Positions 9,130-16,745 of a stretch of 64,000 nt of DNA are shown here, in pieces (position 1 is the stretch's first letter; every line of letters begins with the position of its first letter). Origin of the DNA: Nitrospira sp. MA-1 (lineage in GTDB: Bacteria > Nitrospirota > Nitrospiria > Nitrospirales > UBA8639); assembly GCA_032139905.1 (NCBI GenBank), contig JAQJDB010000006.1, forward strand, positions 1,116,001 through 1,180,000. The letters are read 5' to 3'. The notes under the pieces were generated by a model, which saw only the letters and a list, made by a program, of their open reading frames with translations, did not search any database and was not told where the DNA came from. Both the position numbers and the translations under genes were made by a program.

Positions 9130-9834
9130 ATGAGTTCACTGATGATCAATACACCACTTCATCCAGCTCATCCAATCCGTATCGGTCATCGGGGTGCGGC
9201 AGGCCATGCCCCGGAGAATACGCTGGCTTCTCTGAACCTGGCTATTAAATTGGGTGTCGACATGGTTGAGTTTGATGTCCGGCGGACGGCAGATGGAGCG
9301 CTGGTCCTCCTTCATGATGACTTGGTTGACCGGACGACAAACGGAAAGGGAACTGTCGAGAATTTGTCGCTCAGCGTACTTCGGGAATTGGATGCGGGCG
9401 GGGGCGAAAGGATTCCTCTCCTTGAAGAAGCGCTCGCCTGTCTCAGTGGACGGGCCGGTGCTATGATTGAGCTAAAGGTGAGGGGAATTGCTGCTGACGT
9501 CTGCGCTTTGGTGAAGGCGGCTGACTTTCAGGGGACAGTGATTTATGCCTCGTTTTTTCATGAGGAGCTGTTACCGGTAAAAAGGTTGATAGGAGATGCT
9601 TTCACATTGGCGTTAATCGAAGACCTGCCCATACCTTACACGGCCTTTGCCACCGCCGCTCAAGCGACCCATGTGGGAGTGGCGTGGGATACTGTGACGC
9701 CTCCGCTTGTAAAGGCGTTCCAGGAGCAAGGTTTTAAGGTGTTTGTCTATACGGTTAATGAGCCTGAAGATATTGGCCGAATGAAGCAAATGGGAGTCGA
9801 TGGGATTATTTCCAACTTTCCCGACCGGATCTAG
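9130..9834 (+). CDS. Glycerophosphodiester phosphodiesterase
   Basis: A 234-residue cytoplasmic protein without signal peptide. The GDPD catalytic core is present: IGHRGAAGHAPENTLAS (HRG and EN motifs), DMVEFDVRRTADG (metal-binding E and D) and LLHDDLVDRTTNG (the HDD general acid-base), then TIM-barrel strands ending in VYTVNEPEDIGRM and GVDGIISNFPDRI. The enzyme hydrolyses glycerophosphodiesters to glycerol-3-phosphate and an alcohol in phospholipid turnover; Mg or Ca is the usual cofactor. Length matches the short UgpQ-type class. The start could instead be the ATG at 9142; neither has a strong ribosome binding site. The next gene is convergent, 45 bases away. Confidence 0.9.
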   Translation: MSSLMINTPLHPAHPIRIGHRGAAGHAPENTLASLNLAIKLGVDMVEFDVRRTADGALVLLHDDLVDRTTNGKGTVENLSLSVLRELDAGGGERIPLLEEALACLSGRAGAMIELKVRGIAADVCALVKAADFQGTVIYASFFHEELLPVKRLIGDAFTLALIEDLPIPYTAFATAAQATHVGVAWDTVTPPLVKAFQEQGFKVFVYTVNEPEDIGRMKQMGVDGIISNFPDRI

Positions 9835-9879
9835 TCCAGCTTGCACCAAATTGCCTGTTCAGAAAAACTGTCTTGCCTA

Positions 9880-10689
9880 CTAGTTTGGAACTATAAAATC
9901 GTAACGCCCAACCAAACCATCCGACTTCTCCCCCGACGTATCGGGGGCATAGTCCACTATCACCCTCTCCAGGTCTATGGTTGTGAGCCCGGCATCCAGA
10001 ATGACCACATCCATTGGCAGTAATTTCTGGTTCAGTTCATTGTTGGGGATTTGGTCGCCACGGAAATAGAGCTGTGTGACCAGTTTCGGGTGCCCTGGAG
10101 GTACCAGTTGAAAGTGTAGGTGGGACGGGCGGTACAGGCCGGCTTGCAGGTCGATAGGATAAAAGCCGGGCACGATGGTTTTGAACCAATAGTCTCCCTG
10201 CTCATTGGTGACCGCTTGTCCCCAGTATTGAAAATACGCATCGTAGGTTCGGTGAATGATTTCTCCGGTCGTGGGATGGGGGAATTTCAACATGCCGTTA
10301 TCCTCTCTGTGGTTATACCGGCCGGAGGCCGAGGCGCTCCACATGATGATTGAGGTGTGAGGTATCGGCTTGCCGCTTTTTGCGCTCAGAACTTTTCCTT
10401 TCAAATAAATGACCTGCCCCTTGGCTTTTCCCCTGCGGCCTTTGACAAACGTGAGATCCTGATCGTTCGCCTGACTAATGGGAATGCCGATGGCGTGGTT
10501 TTCGCGAATGGCATCGATCGGATCTCCCTCGTCGGGGAAGAAGGGCCCCAGGGTTTGGCGTGGAGTGGGCTCCTTGAGTATTTCTGCAAGGCTGGAGGCG
10601 CCACTGAAACCTCCAGCTAATAAGCCGAAGATGCCCATTCCCCGCTTTAACAGGGTTCTTCTGGACAAGCGATGAGGTTCTATTGTCAT
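9880..10689 (-). CDS. Tat-exported intradiol ring-cleavage dioxygenase-like protein
   Basis: Reading leftward from the ATG at 10689, behind a GGAGAAGG site, gives 269 residues. The N-terminus has a twin-arginine signal, SRRTLLKRG, followed by a hydrophobic FGLLAGGFSGASSLA stretch, so the folded enzyme is probably exported. The rest matches the intradiol dioxygenase fold: LGPFFPDEGDP near the start, GKVLSAKSGKPIPHTSIIMW in the beta-sandwich, and GFYPIDLQAGLYRPSHLHFQL, which supplies Tyr and His ligands (RPSHLH) of the non-haem Fe(III). Classic members cleave catechol or protocatechuate between the hydroxyls. Tat-exported members are often uncharacterised and the substrate is unknown here. No other aromatic degradation gene is nearby. 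Confidence 0.83.
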   Translation of the reverse strand: MTIEPHRLSRRTLLKRGMGIFGLLAGGFSGASSLAEILKEPTPRQTLGPFFPDEGDPIDAIRENHAIGIPISQANDQDLTFVKGRRGKAKGQVIYLKGKVLSAKSGKPIPHTSIIMWSASASGRYNHREDNGMLKFPHPTTGEIIHRTYDAYFQYWGQAVTNEQGDYWFKTIVPGFYPIDLQAGLYRPSHLHFQLVPPGHPKLVTQLYFRGDQIPNNELNQKLLPMDVVILDAGLTTIDLERVIVDYAPDTSGEKSDGLVGRYDFIVPN

Positions 10690-10997
10690 ATGGATTCCTT
10701 CTCCACATAAGGAAGTGGCAACACGATGGAAGATGTACTGCTGATGGCAAACAGGTAACAACTCTGGAACGTCTCTGAATTGTTGGTTTCTATGGTCATT
10801 TTTTTACATATTCTCGACACATTCCAATATACCATGAAGAAAAATTAAGACTTTAACGGTGAAGGGAAGGTGCGGTATGTTGTCCCAGAATAGGAGAAAG
10901 TGTCATGAGTCAATTGGGTTCGTCTATTAACTGGTAGGTCTATAAAATCTTTTCTCTCTCATGGTGAATTCTTGATCCCCTCGCTTTTCGTATTGCC
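10690..10997. other. Divergent intergenic region
   Basis: About 308 bases between the divergently transcribed dioxygenase (minus) and HIT (plus) genes. The AT-rich stretch at 10790-10860 is a plausible promoter zone for both, but no defined promoter or structured RNA could be assigned. Confidence 0.4.
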
Positions 10998-11447
10998 GTG
11001 ACCGAGCCCTCTTGCAAAATATGTGTTGGAGCATGGCCGCTCAAGGATCATTTTCTTGTCGATTGTGGTCTGACCAGAGCGTTTGTGTTTGAGGACCAGT
11101 TTTTTGCCGGATGGACGGTGTTGGTGTTGAAGGAGCATGTTTCCGAACTGTTTGATTTATCCAGAGTGGCGCGCAGCATGTTGATGGAGGAAGTTAGCCA
11201 CGCGGCGCAGACACTGGCGCAGGTGTTTGACGCGAAGAAGATCAACTATGAATTGCTCGGTAATCAGGTTCCTCATATGCACTGGCATCTGATTCCAAGG
11301 CTCAAGACCGATCCCGATCTGTTAAAACCGGTGTGGTGTGTGCCGCATGAGCCCGTAGGGCTTCCCGCTGAACAACTGGCCGAACGGATTCACCTTCTTC
11401 GGTCGGCGTTGTGCATCGATCCCACACAATCCCCCTGGTCTTCTTAG
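10998..11447 (+). CDS. HIT family protein
   Basis: A 149-residue protein beginning with GTG. The histidine-triad motif HMHWHL (H-x-H-x-H-hydrophobic) sits in QVPHMHWHLIPR around residues 93-98, preceded by the NYELLGNQ strand; KICVGAWPLKDH at the N-terminus contains two Cys. HIT proteins are nucleotide hydrolases or transferases, and this one fits the bacterial diadenosine-polyphosphate hydrolase or Hint-like group by length. It is cytoplasmic. The start is uncertain because the region upstream lacks an obvious ribosome binding site. No operon partner is evident. Confidence 0.85.
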   Translation: MTEPSCKICVGAWPLKDHFLVDCGLTRAFVFEDQFFAGWTVLVLKEHVSELFDLSRVARSMLMEEVSHAAQTLAQVFDAKKINYELLGNQVPHMHWHLIPRLKTDPDLLKPVWCVPHEPVGLPAEQLAERIHLLRSALCIDPTQSPWSS

Positions 11448-11549
11448 CCTTCTCAGGCAAGTTTTCAGCTCATCTCACAGGGGTTTTCGTGATGCCCTGT
11501 TCTCCTTCCGCCCCTCCTGTCCGTTCGAAATCCTTGTTTTGGAAATAGG

Positions 11550-11867
11550 TTAGGAGGTTGCGGTTTCCGACTCCAGTGAATCGATAAGAAATTGCGGTCG
11601 CGCCGGCGGGCTGGTTTCGAGCTGTTTATATTGGCAGGGAGGGATGTCATCCTTCAACCGCCTCAGGAGCGTGGGAACTTTCATTTTGGGCGGGATATCG
11701 CACAACCAGACGTGCATGCCGGTTTCCAATTCTTCAAAGTGGCGTTTTAATGCAAATCCTGGTTTTTCCATGAAATAGGCAGAAAGAAATCCTGTGATGC
11801 CCTGTACGACCCAGGAATGTTCTTTCACATATCGATAACTGACCCGAATTTCTACCATTTCAAGCAT
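11550..11867 (-). CDS. Hypothetical protein, 105 aa
   Basis: I do not recognise this family. The product has sensible protein composition, beginning with a strand-like MVEIRVSYRYVKEHSW, then an aromatic and charged middle (AYFMEKPGFALKRHFEELE, HVWLCDIPPKMK) and a hydrophilic C-terminus. There is no signal peptide or membrane segment. A second in-frame ATG at 11858 may be the real start. The neighbours (HIT protein and Spy-like protein) give no functional hint. It could be a chance ORF, but base use by codon position looks coding. Confidence 0.5.
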   Translation of the reverse strand: MLEMVEIRVSYRYVKEHSWVVQGITGFLSAYFMEKPGFALKRHFEELETGMHVWLCDIPPKMKVPTLLRRLKDDIPPCQYKQLETSPPARPQFLIDSLESETATS

Positions 11868-12313
11868 GAATTGAGCCCCCTATACAGTGCGGTTCCTCCT
11901 GTGGATGGTTCTACCCTACCAATTATGTGGTCTATTAGGAAATTAAGGAAAATCATCAGGAATTCGTCCGCTTCTGTGTTGCCAGGCATTCTTGGATTTG
12001 TACCGGTTCGTTCCCACTATGTCCGGCGGGTGGTATCGGCCGGCCTTCATCTTGTTTTCTGTCTCTCCATAGGAGTCATTCCCTAGAAGCTAACGGCATC
12101 TATTCATAGATCCCTACTTACTCATGGCGGAGATGACAGAAGGCTATGCGTTATCACCATCGGTGAGGGCGATGGAGGATGGGACAGATTGATGTATGCT
12201 GAAACTTTTTCGAGAGCAGGATAAGAAGCAGGAGTAAGCCAAGGGGCTTGGGAGCGGGGGTCGGAGATAACCCGGATGACGAATTAATCCGACCCCCGTG
12301 GGTAGCCTAGGCG
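11868..12313. other. Intergenic region, no gene seen
   Basis: About 445 bases with only weak ORFs. It ends with the hairpin at 12255-12298. Nothing else could be supported. Confidence 0.4.
12255..12298 (-). terminator. Strong hairpin downstream of the Spy-like gene
   Basis: An 11-bp perfect inverted repeat (CGGGGGTCGGA at 12255-12265, TCCGACCCCCG at 12288-12298) with a 22-base loop lies 15 bases beyond the stop of the minus-strand gene at 12314. It is GC-rich and well placed for termination, but no T run follows on the minus strand, so it may act as an RNA-stabilising stem instead. Confidence 0.45.
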
Positions 12314-12760
12314 TTAATCGTCGTCTTCGTCCTTGCCATGCTTGCCTTTTTTGTCACATTCTTTTCCATGCTTTTCTTTGTATTCCTTCATCTTTTCCGC
12401 CCGTTTTTCTTGCATTTCCTTCCATTTTTCCTTTTGTTCAGGAGTGAGTTCAGCTTCAATTTTAGCCATGGCCTGTTGGCGCATGTCTTTCATTTGTTGG
12501 TGAAGTCCCTCCATCTTCTGGTGTTTTTCCTCAATGATGGGGAGGATCTTGTCTTGCTGTTCTTTCGTAAGATCCAGCTTCTTCGTGAGCTTCTCCAGTT
12601 TGGATTTTGGATCATGACTGTAACCATGACCGTCTCCATCGGCCCAGGCTGCTGCGCCAGACAGACTCAATGCGATGGTCAGCATGAAAAGCCCCATCAT
12701 GCGCGAAACTGTTTGGATGGTTCCCTCTTGGATCATGCGGCGTTGACTTGTCCGATTCAT
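12314..12760 (-). CDS. Spy/CpxP-like periplasmic LTXXQ protein
   Basis: A 148-residue protein with a strong AGGAGGT site just before the start codon at 12760. A signal peptide (MMGLFMLTIALSLSGAAAWADG) is followed by a highly charged helical domain carrying two LTxxQ-type motifs, LTKEQQDKILPII and LTPEQKEKWKEM, the hallmark of Spy/CpxP/ZraP periplasmic chaperones. The C-terminus is a Lys/Asp/His-rich tail (KHGKECDKKGKHGKDEDDD), possibly metal binding. Members buffer envelope stress by holding unfolded proteins or by binding metals. A second such gene lies at 20957-21556. No CpxAR-like regulator is adjacent. Confidence 0.8.
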   Translation of the reverse strand: MNRTSQRRMIQEGTIQTVSRMMGLFMLTIALSLSGAAAWADGDGHGYSHDPKSKLEKLTKKLDLTKEQQDKILPIIEEKHQKMEGLHQQMKDMRQQAMAKIEAELTPEQKEKWKEMQEKRAEKMKEYKEKHGKECDKKGKHGKDEDDD

Positions 12761-12956
12761 TCCTACCTCCTGTGTGAAAACCAGTAATTGAAAGGGTTAA
12801 TTTTCTAGTATATCAAATGAAAGAGTGTCTCTGCTTTGCCTGACCCTATAAAAAGTAAGGAGTAAGGGAAAATTCTTAACAATTGTTTTTCTAATTGGTT
12901 GCGTTGAATGCCCTCATTTGATGGTTGAAGATCTTTTTTGACGAAAAAAAGACGCT

Positions 12957-13394
12957 TTAAATGAAACGCCGGCAGTTTGTGGTCTGACACATACAGGGTA
13001 GTTCCCCGTTATGGTGTGAGTCGCCATAGTCGAGCGTGAGTTCGGTTCCGGCCTTGATCGGGTGTAAGGCATAAAACTCTGCCCGTTCACCTATAATGCG
13101 CATGAAGGTATTGGGTGTGCAGGAATGGTTAATGAACCGGAATCCTGTTGTCTCTTCTGCCCCATCAATTGACTTGCCATTATTTACTTCGACAATGGCA
13201 ATCCATTTTTGGATTTTCGCCCGTCTTCGTCCTTCCCGTTGGGTGATGCGTTCCCCTTCATACTCACCGATTTTTTGTCTGGGTCGCAATGTTACTTTGG
13301 TGAATAAGCCACGGCCCTCAATGGCGCTGAGTTTGACTTCCATCGGAACGGGCCATTTGGTTTTGCAGGCCGAAGCTCTATGAGTTGGAGGCAT
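12957..13394 (-). CDS. SET-domain protein (putative lysine methyltransferase)
   Basis: From the chosen ATG at 13394 the product is 145 residues. It contains the minimal SET fold: SAIEGRGLFTKV (GxG, cofactor binding), GEYEGERIT, TGFRFINHSCTPNT (the NHSCxPN catalytic and cofactor motif), GTELTLDYGD (catalytic Tyr region) and a C-terminal CMCQTTNCRRFI resembling the CxCx4C post-SET zinc motif. SET proteins transfer methyl groups from S-adenosylmethionine to protein lysines. Bacterial copies are sporadic and their targets mostly unknown. The start is uncertain: an upstream in-frame extension to 13517 looks non-coding and an internal ATG at 13343 is possible. It has no operon partner. Confidence 0.8.
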   Translation of the reverse strand: MPPTHRASACKTKWPVPMEVKLSAIEGRGLFTKVTLRPRQKIGEYEGERITQREGRRRAKIQKWIAIVEVNNGKSIDGAEETTGFRFINHSCTPNTFMRIIGERAEFYALHPIKAGTELTLDYGDSHHNGELPCMCQTTNCRRFI

Positions 13395-13612
13395 GGGCAG
13401 ATGACAACAATACGTTGGAAAATTTCTAGGGAAAGGACTTTCAGAAAACTGTACAAAATGCGAAGTTGGTGAGGCAAGGATGTAGAAGAGATGAAGCGAA
13501 AGAAGAGACAGCATCAATTTTCCGGCGATGCGGATTCACTGGATCGGACGGACCGGTCATAAGTCTAATCATTGGTAAAGCCACCGGCGGGTTCACAGAA
13601 AATGGATCAAGG

Positions 13613-14047
13613 TCAATCACCGCCCAGAAACGCATCCTCATCATGTTCCGGCATGAGATTCTCTTCTTCCTCGATGCCTAATCCGCCTTGAAACGATTCC
13701 CGGATGGCGACTACCTGTTGATGCGATGGGGTGCCTTCAATCTGCTTCCCGAATCGATCGAGGAACCGATCGCAGAGGTCCAGCCCAAGTTGAAAATATC
13801 GGGGCAGGGGGCCTTCGGTGACTTGCTGCCAGGTAATGTAAATGAGGAACTCCTGCAGGTGTCGAGCCTGTGGAAGCTGGGCTCCCAATTCCTGAAGGGT
13901 ATCAAATGCGCGCTTGGCCTGTGGTCCTTGATCGGTGGAAAATATCGCCTCCGCTTCTAAAACGTCCGATTCAAGATCGCCAAGTTCTCCTTGGTCCTCA
14001 GCTTGTTGAAGAGCTTGCAGTGCGGCGATGGCTGGATCAAAATTCAT
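13613..14047 (-). CDS. Hypothetical protein, 144 aa, acidic helical
   Basis: I do not recognise this family. From the ATG at 14047 the product begins MNFDPAIAALQALQQ and is rich in Glu, Leu and Gln with predicted helices (DLESDVLEAEAIF, AKRAFDTLQELGAQL). It contains an aromatic segment FLIYITWQQVTEGPLPRYF and an acidic C-terminus (EEEENLMPEHDEDAF). It has no signal peptide. An upstream extension to 14164 looks non-coding. The gene is divergent from the DUF2891 gene with about 180 bases between starts. The composition suggests a soluble cytoplasmic helical protein, possibly TPR-like, but no repeat could be confirmed. Confidence 0.55.
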   Translation of the reverse strand: MNFDPAIAALQALQQAEDQGELGDLESDVLEAEAIFSTDQGPQAKRAFDTLQELGAQLPQARHLQEFLIYITWQQVTEGPLPRYFQLGLDLCDRFLDRFGKQIEGTPSHQQVVAIRESFQGGLGIEEEENLMPEHDEDAFLGGD

Positions 14048-14226
14048 GGAAAAGGCCTTTGTCTGTGAAAATGAGATATCCGAACTTGGGAGAGTGTAGC
14101 AGATCCCTGATAAGTTTGCGTATCCAAAATCTGGCAAGGGGAAACGAAATTTTTCCAGGAACAAACCTCTTTACCGAAGGAATGATAGCGTGAGGTAGGG
14201 TACTATTCGAGGAGGGAATTGGCTTA

Positions 14227-15198
14227 ATGGTGAATGTACGATCCGATCAACACTATCAGTCTTGGAAGGCGTTCTGCGGGGCCAGGTTGGACTATGTACG
14301 GATTTTGGCTGAGACGGTGGAACAGAGTTTTCTCCGGCGGGACACCACTCATCCGATCTTCTGTGGGTGTATCGATTGGCATTCCAGTGTTCATGGCGCC
14401 TACGCGTTATTAACGGCTTCACGATTGACCGGACAACATCGCTGGGCTGAAATAGTCGATGCGGCACTCACGCCTGATTGTCTGGAGGCAGAGCTGGCCT
14501 CACTCAGGAACGGGGAACTTCATCATGAAATACCCTATGGTTTTTCTTGGTTTTTGAAACTGGCCATAGAACGGGAGCAGGGGTGGGGGAATAGAGACTT
14601 GTTACCGTTGGCGGCAGAAATTTCCACACAATTGGAACAATGGATTTTTTCTCTTCCCGCTGGAGAGGTTATTTGTCATTTGAAACAGAGGAACTATGGT
14701 AATTTGTCATGGGCCTTGCTGAATTTGTGGAATTGGAGTCAATGGAAGGCTGACCAAGTATTAATCGAAAAACTTCTTAGGTTTACACGAATGTGGGTTG
14801 TCCTTCTTGATGAGACCTTGCCTCCTTCATATGACAACGTGACGGATGAGTTTTTTGCGGCCTCTCTGCAACGGACCAGAACCATTTTTACGATTCTTCC
14901 CCAAGAAGAATCTTGGCGATGGTTTGAGTCATTTTGTCCAGAGGGCCTTTCTATGGAACCGATCCCCACAGCTTACACGCCACATTCCGCAGGGCTCAAC
15001 TTTAGCCGAGCTTGGGCATTCTGGACGCTCTTTCAATCCACTCAGGACCTGGCATTTCGTGACTTGTACGTCAATCATATTGTCACGCATATGGATTTGC
15101 CGCAGTACTGGCGGGATGACTATCGAAAGCACGGGCATTGGGTGCCCCAATTCGGTATTTATGCTATTGCGTTAAGCTTCGATGAAAGGCTGTTTTAA
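14227..15198 (+). CDS. DUF2891 family protein
   Basis: A 323-residue protein with a GGAGGG site before the ATG at 14227. The strongest family mark is THPIFCGCIDWHSSVHGAYA near residues 38-57, matching the conserved HPxFxGCxDWHSxVHG signature of DUF2891. Further conserved parts are RNYGNLSWALLNLWNW, a DEFFAASLQ segment, and HSAGLNFSRAWAFW. DUF2891 is predicted to form an alpha/alpha-toroid like glycoside hydrolases or lyases, but no activity is known. No signal peptide is visible, so it is probably cytoplasmic. Length is close to the family norm. Confidence 0.85.
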   Translation: MVNVRSDQHYQSWKAFCGARLDYVRILAETVEQSFLRRDTTHPIFCGCIDWHSSVHGAYALLTASRLTGQHRWAEIVDAALTPDCLEAELASLRNGELHHEIPYGFSWFLKLAIEREQGWGNRDLLPLAAEISTQLEQWIFSLPAGEVICHLKQRNYGNLSWALLNLWNWSQWKADQVLIEKLLRFTRMWVVLLDETLPPSYDNVTDEFFAASLQRTRTIFTILPQEESWRWFESFCPEGLSMEPIPTAYTPHSAGLNFSRAWAFWTLFQSTQDLAFRDLYVNHIVTHMDLPQYWRDDYRKHGHWVPQFGIYAIALSFDERLF

Positions 15199-15365
15199 AA
15201 CCGCAGCTTTCTCGTTAATAACAAGAAACCTACGGTGACAAGCCACAACCAATTTTTGCCAGTGATGATTCGGGAGGAATGAGGTTGCGGGAGGGGTCTC
15301 AGGTTTTCGGATTCATCCCATGGCGTGGCCGAGGAAAATGGGGGTATCGAAGATCGACACATTTC

Positions 15366-15554
15366 CTATTTGGCTGAAGGAACCCCTAAGTCCTTGCAAA
15401 TTTTTCTTGCCAAGTTTTCATTAATTTCAGTATGTCTTGGGATAGCTGATCGTTTGTTGAGGTTGGGATTATGCCACCATGAGTGTCGACCTCCTTCTCG
15501 TAAGAACTCACATCCCTGAGCGCGCAGGTATCGAAGGAGATCAGTTCTTTTCAT
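15366..15554 (-). CDS. hicA: HicA family toxin (mRNA interferase)
   Basis: A 62-residue protein with the HicA double-stranded-RNA-binding-like fold: LLRYLRAQGCEFLREGGRHSW carries the conserved GGxHxxW-type segment with the catalytic His, followed by SAIPRHTEINENLARKICKDLGV. HicA toxins cleave mRNA and tmRNA when free. The start codon overlaps the stop of the upstream antitoxin gene by four bases (15551-15554), so translation is coupled and the antitoxin is made first. Full length for the family; no damage seen. Confidence 0.88.
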   Translation of the reverse strand: MKRTDLLRYLRAQGCEFLREGGRHSWWHNPNLNKRSAIPRHTEINENLARKICKDLGVPSAK

Positions 15555-15763
15555 ACAGGAATTTTTTCTTCTTCAAAGTCGCTTCCCGCTGCTCCTAATG
15601 CTTCCTGACGATTAAATTCCACTGCCTCTTTTAAGGTAATTCGAAGGCTTTCGACAAGTTCCTTTCGAGAAGATTCCTGACAATTCACGCCAGGTACTTC
15701 TTCAATCCACCCGATCCACCATCCATTTTCTTGTTTGATAATCGCCGTATACGTTTGACTCAT
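15551..15763 (-). CDS. hicB: HicB family antitoxin
   Basis: A 70-residue protein beginning SQTYTAIIKQENGWWIGWIEEVPGVNCQ, the usual N-terminal partial RNase H fold of HicB (here with WWIGWIEEVPGV in place of the more common GYYVASCPELPG type). It is followed by helix SSRKELVESLRITLKEAVEFNRQEA. There is no C-terminal DNA-binding domain at this length, so it belongs to the short HicB class and autoregulation may need another factor. It precedes and overlaps hicA. A GGAGCAAG site sits upstream of the start. Confidence 0.87.
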   Translation of the reverse strand: MSQTYTAIIKQENGWWIGWIEEVPGVNCQESSRKELVESLRITLKEAVEFNRQEALGAAGSDFEEEKIPV

Positions 15764-15860
15764 GGACTTGCTCCTTTGAAGACGTTCAAAGTGGATGATA
15801 AATAGACATCCCTTCTAATCAGAGACTAGAGGCAGTTCCTTGCCTTGTCAATTCTTGTGA

Positions 15861-16745
15861 TTACAGACCAACGCCAATTTTGGACAAAGCCGACTTGGGA
15901 GAAATGAGATTGCGGTTTAGGCCGAGGCTCTTGATATCCAACCCCATGGCGAGGCCCAGCAGTTGTGGAAGATGGAGAATCGGAAGATCAATAGAAGTCT
16001 GTTCCTGACGGGCGGCATTGGTCTGCATGCCGTCGAGATTGAGATGGCAGAGCGGGCAAGGAGTGACCATGATATCCGCTCCGTGAGATTGAGCATCCCG
16101 CGTATGGGTGGCCACCATGGCGAGCGAGTTTTTTTCATTAATGGTCAATATGGGAAACCCGCAGCATCGGGTTTTCCCCGGGAAGTCTACAACCTCTGCT
16201 CCTAAAATTTCGATGATCCGTTCAAGAGATTTTCCCCGATCAGGATTCCGGTCGAATTCGAGCGCATCGGTCGGTCGTTGGATATAGCACCCATAAAACG
16301 GCGCGGCACGAAGACCGGATAAGGGACGGGTGATATGTTGCCGCAACGTCTCCTCGCCCACGTCTTCCAAGAGAATCCACAGGAAATGTTTGATTGTGGT
16401 TGTTCCCCGATAGGTTAATCCTTCTTCCCGGAGCAAGTCGTTCATTTCCTGGAGATAGTGTGGTCGAGTGGTGAGACGATGGTTGGCTTGGCTCATCACC
16501 CCCTGGCAGGTACTACAAATCGTCATGATGGGGAGGCCTTGTTGTTCCGCCAGCGCAAAGGTACGGGCGTTCAGCGCATCGCCCAGCCGCGGGTCTTTTT
16601 CCTGCAACACACCTGCACCGGTACAGGAGGCAGTTGTCATTTCTGCGAGTTCGATTCCCAATCTGGGATAGACCTGCATGACGGATTGATACAGCTCGGG
16701 GCAGGCCCCCTTTGAGACACAACCGGGAAAAAAGGCGTATTTCAT
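15861..16745 (-). CDS. HdrB-like subunit of type E succinate:quinone oxidoreductase (SdhE-like)
   Basis: A 294-residue protein of the CCG-domain family. Two cysteine-rich repeats are seen: the first has FPGCVSKG, SCTGAGVLQ and CSTCQGVM; the second has FYGCYIQR, RCCGFPILT and CPLCHLNL. In the second repeat the CCG motif is intact and would bind the non-cubane [4Fe-4S] cluster described for HdrB. In the first the paired Cys is Ser-Cys-Thr-Gly, a variant. Type E succinate dehydrogenases use this subunit in place of a haem b membrane anchor. The gene overlaps the SdhB stop by four bases (ATGA), and sdhA and citrate synthase lie upstream, supporting the assignment. A free-standing heterodisulphide reductase subunit is less likely. 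Confidence 0.85.
   Translation of the reverse strand: MKYAFFPGCVSKGACPELYQSVMQVYPRLGIELAEMTTASCTGAGVLQEKDPRLGDALNARTFALAEQQGLPIMTICSTCQGVMSQANHRLTTRPHYLQEMNDLLREEGLTYRGTTTIKHFLWILLEDVGEETLRQHITRPLSGLRAAPFYGCYIQRPTDALEFDRNPDRGKSLERIIEILGAEVVDFPGKTRCCGFPILTINEKNSLAMVATHTRDAQSHGADIMVTPCPLCHLNLDGMQTNAARQEQTSIDLPILHLPQLLGLAMGLDIKSLGLNRNLISPKSALSKIGVGL

Noticed and set aside
15861-16745. Reading the CCG protein as a methanogen-type heterodisulfide reductase subunit
   Set aside because: No HdrA or HdrC genes are adjacent, while sdhA and sdhB directly precede it with an ATGA overlap.
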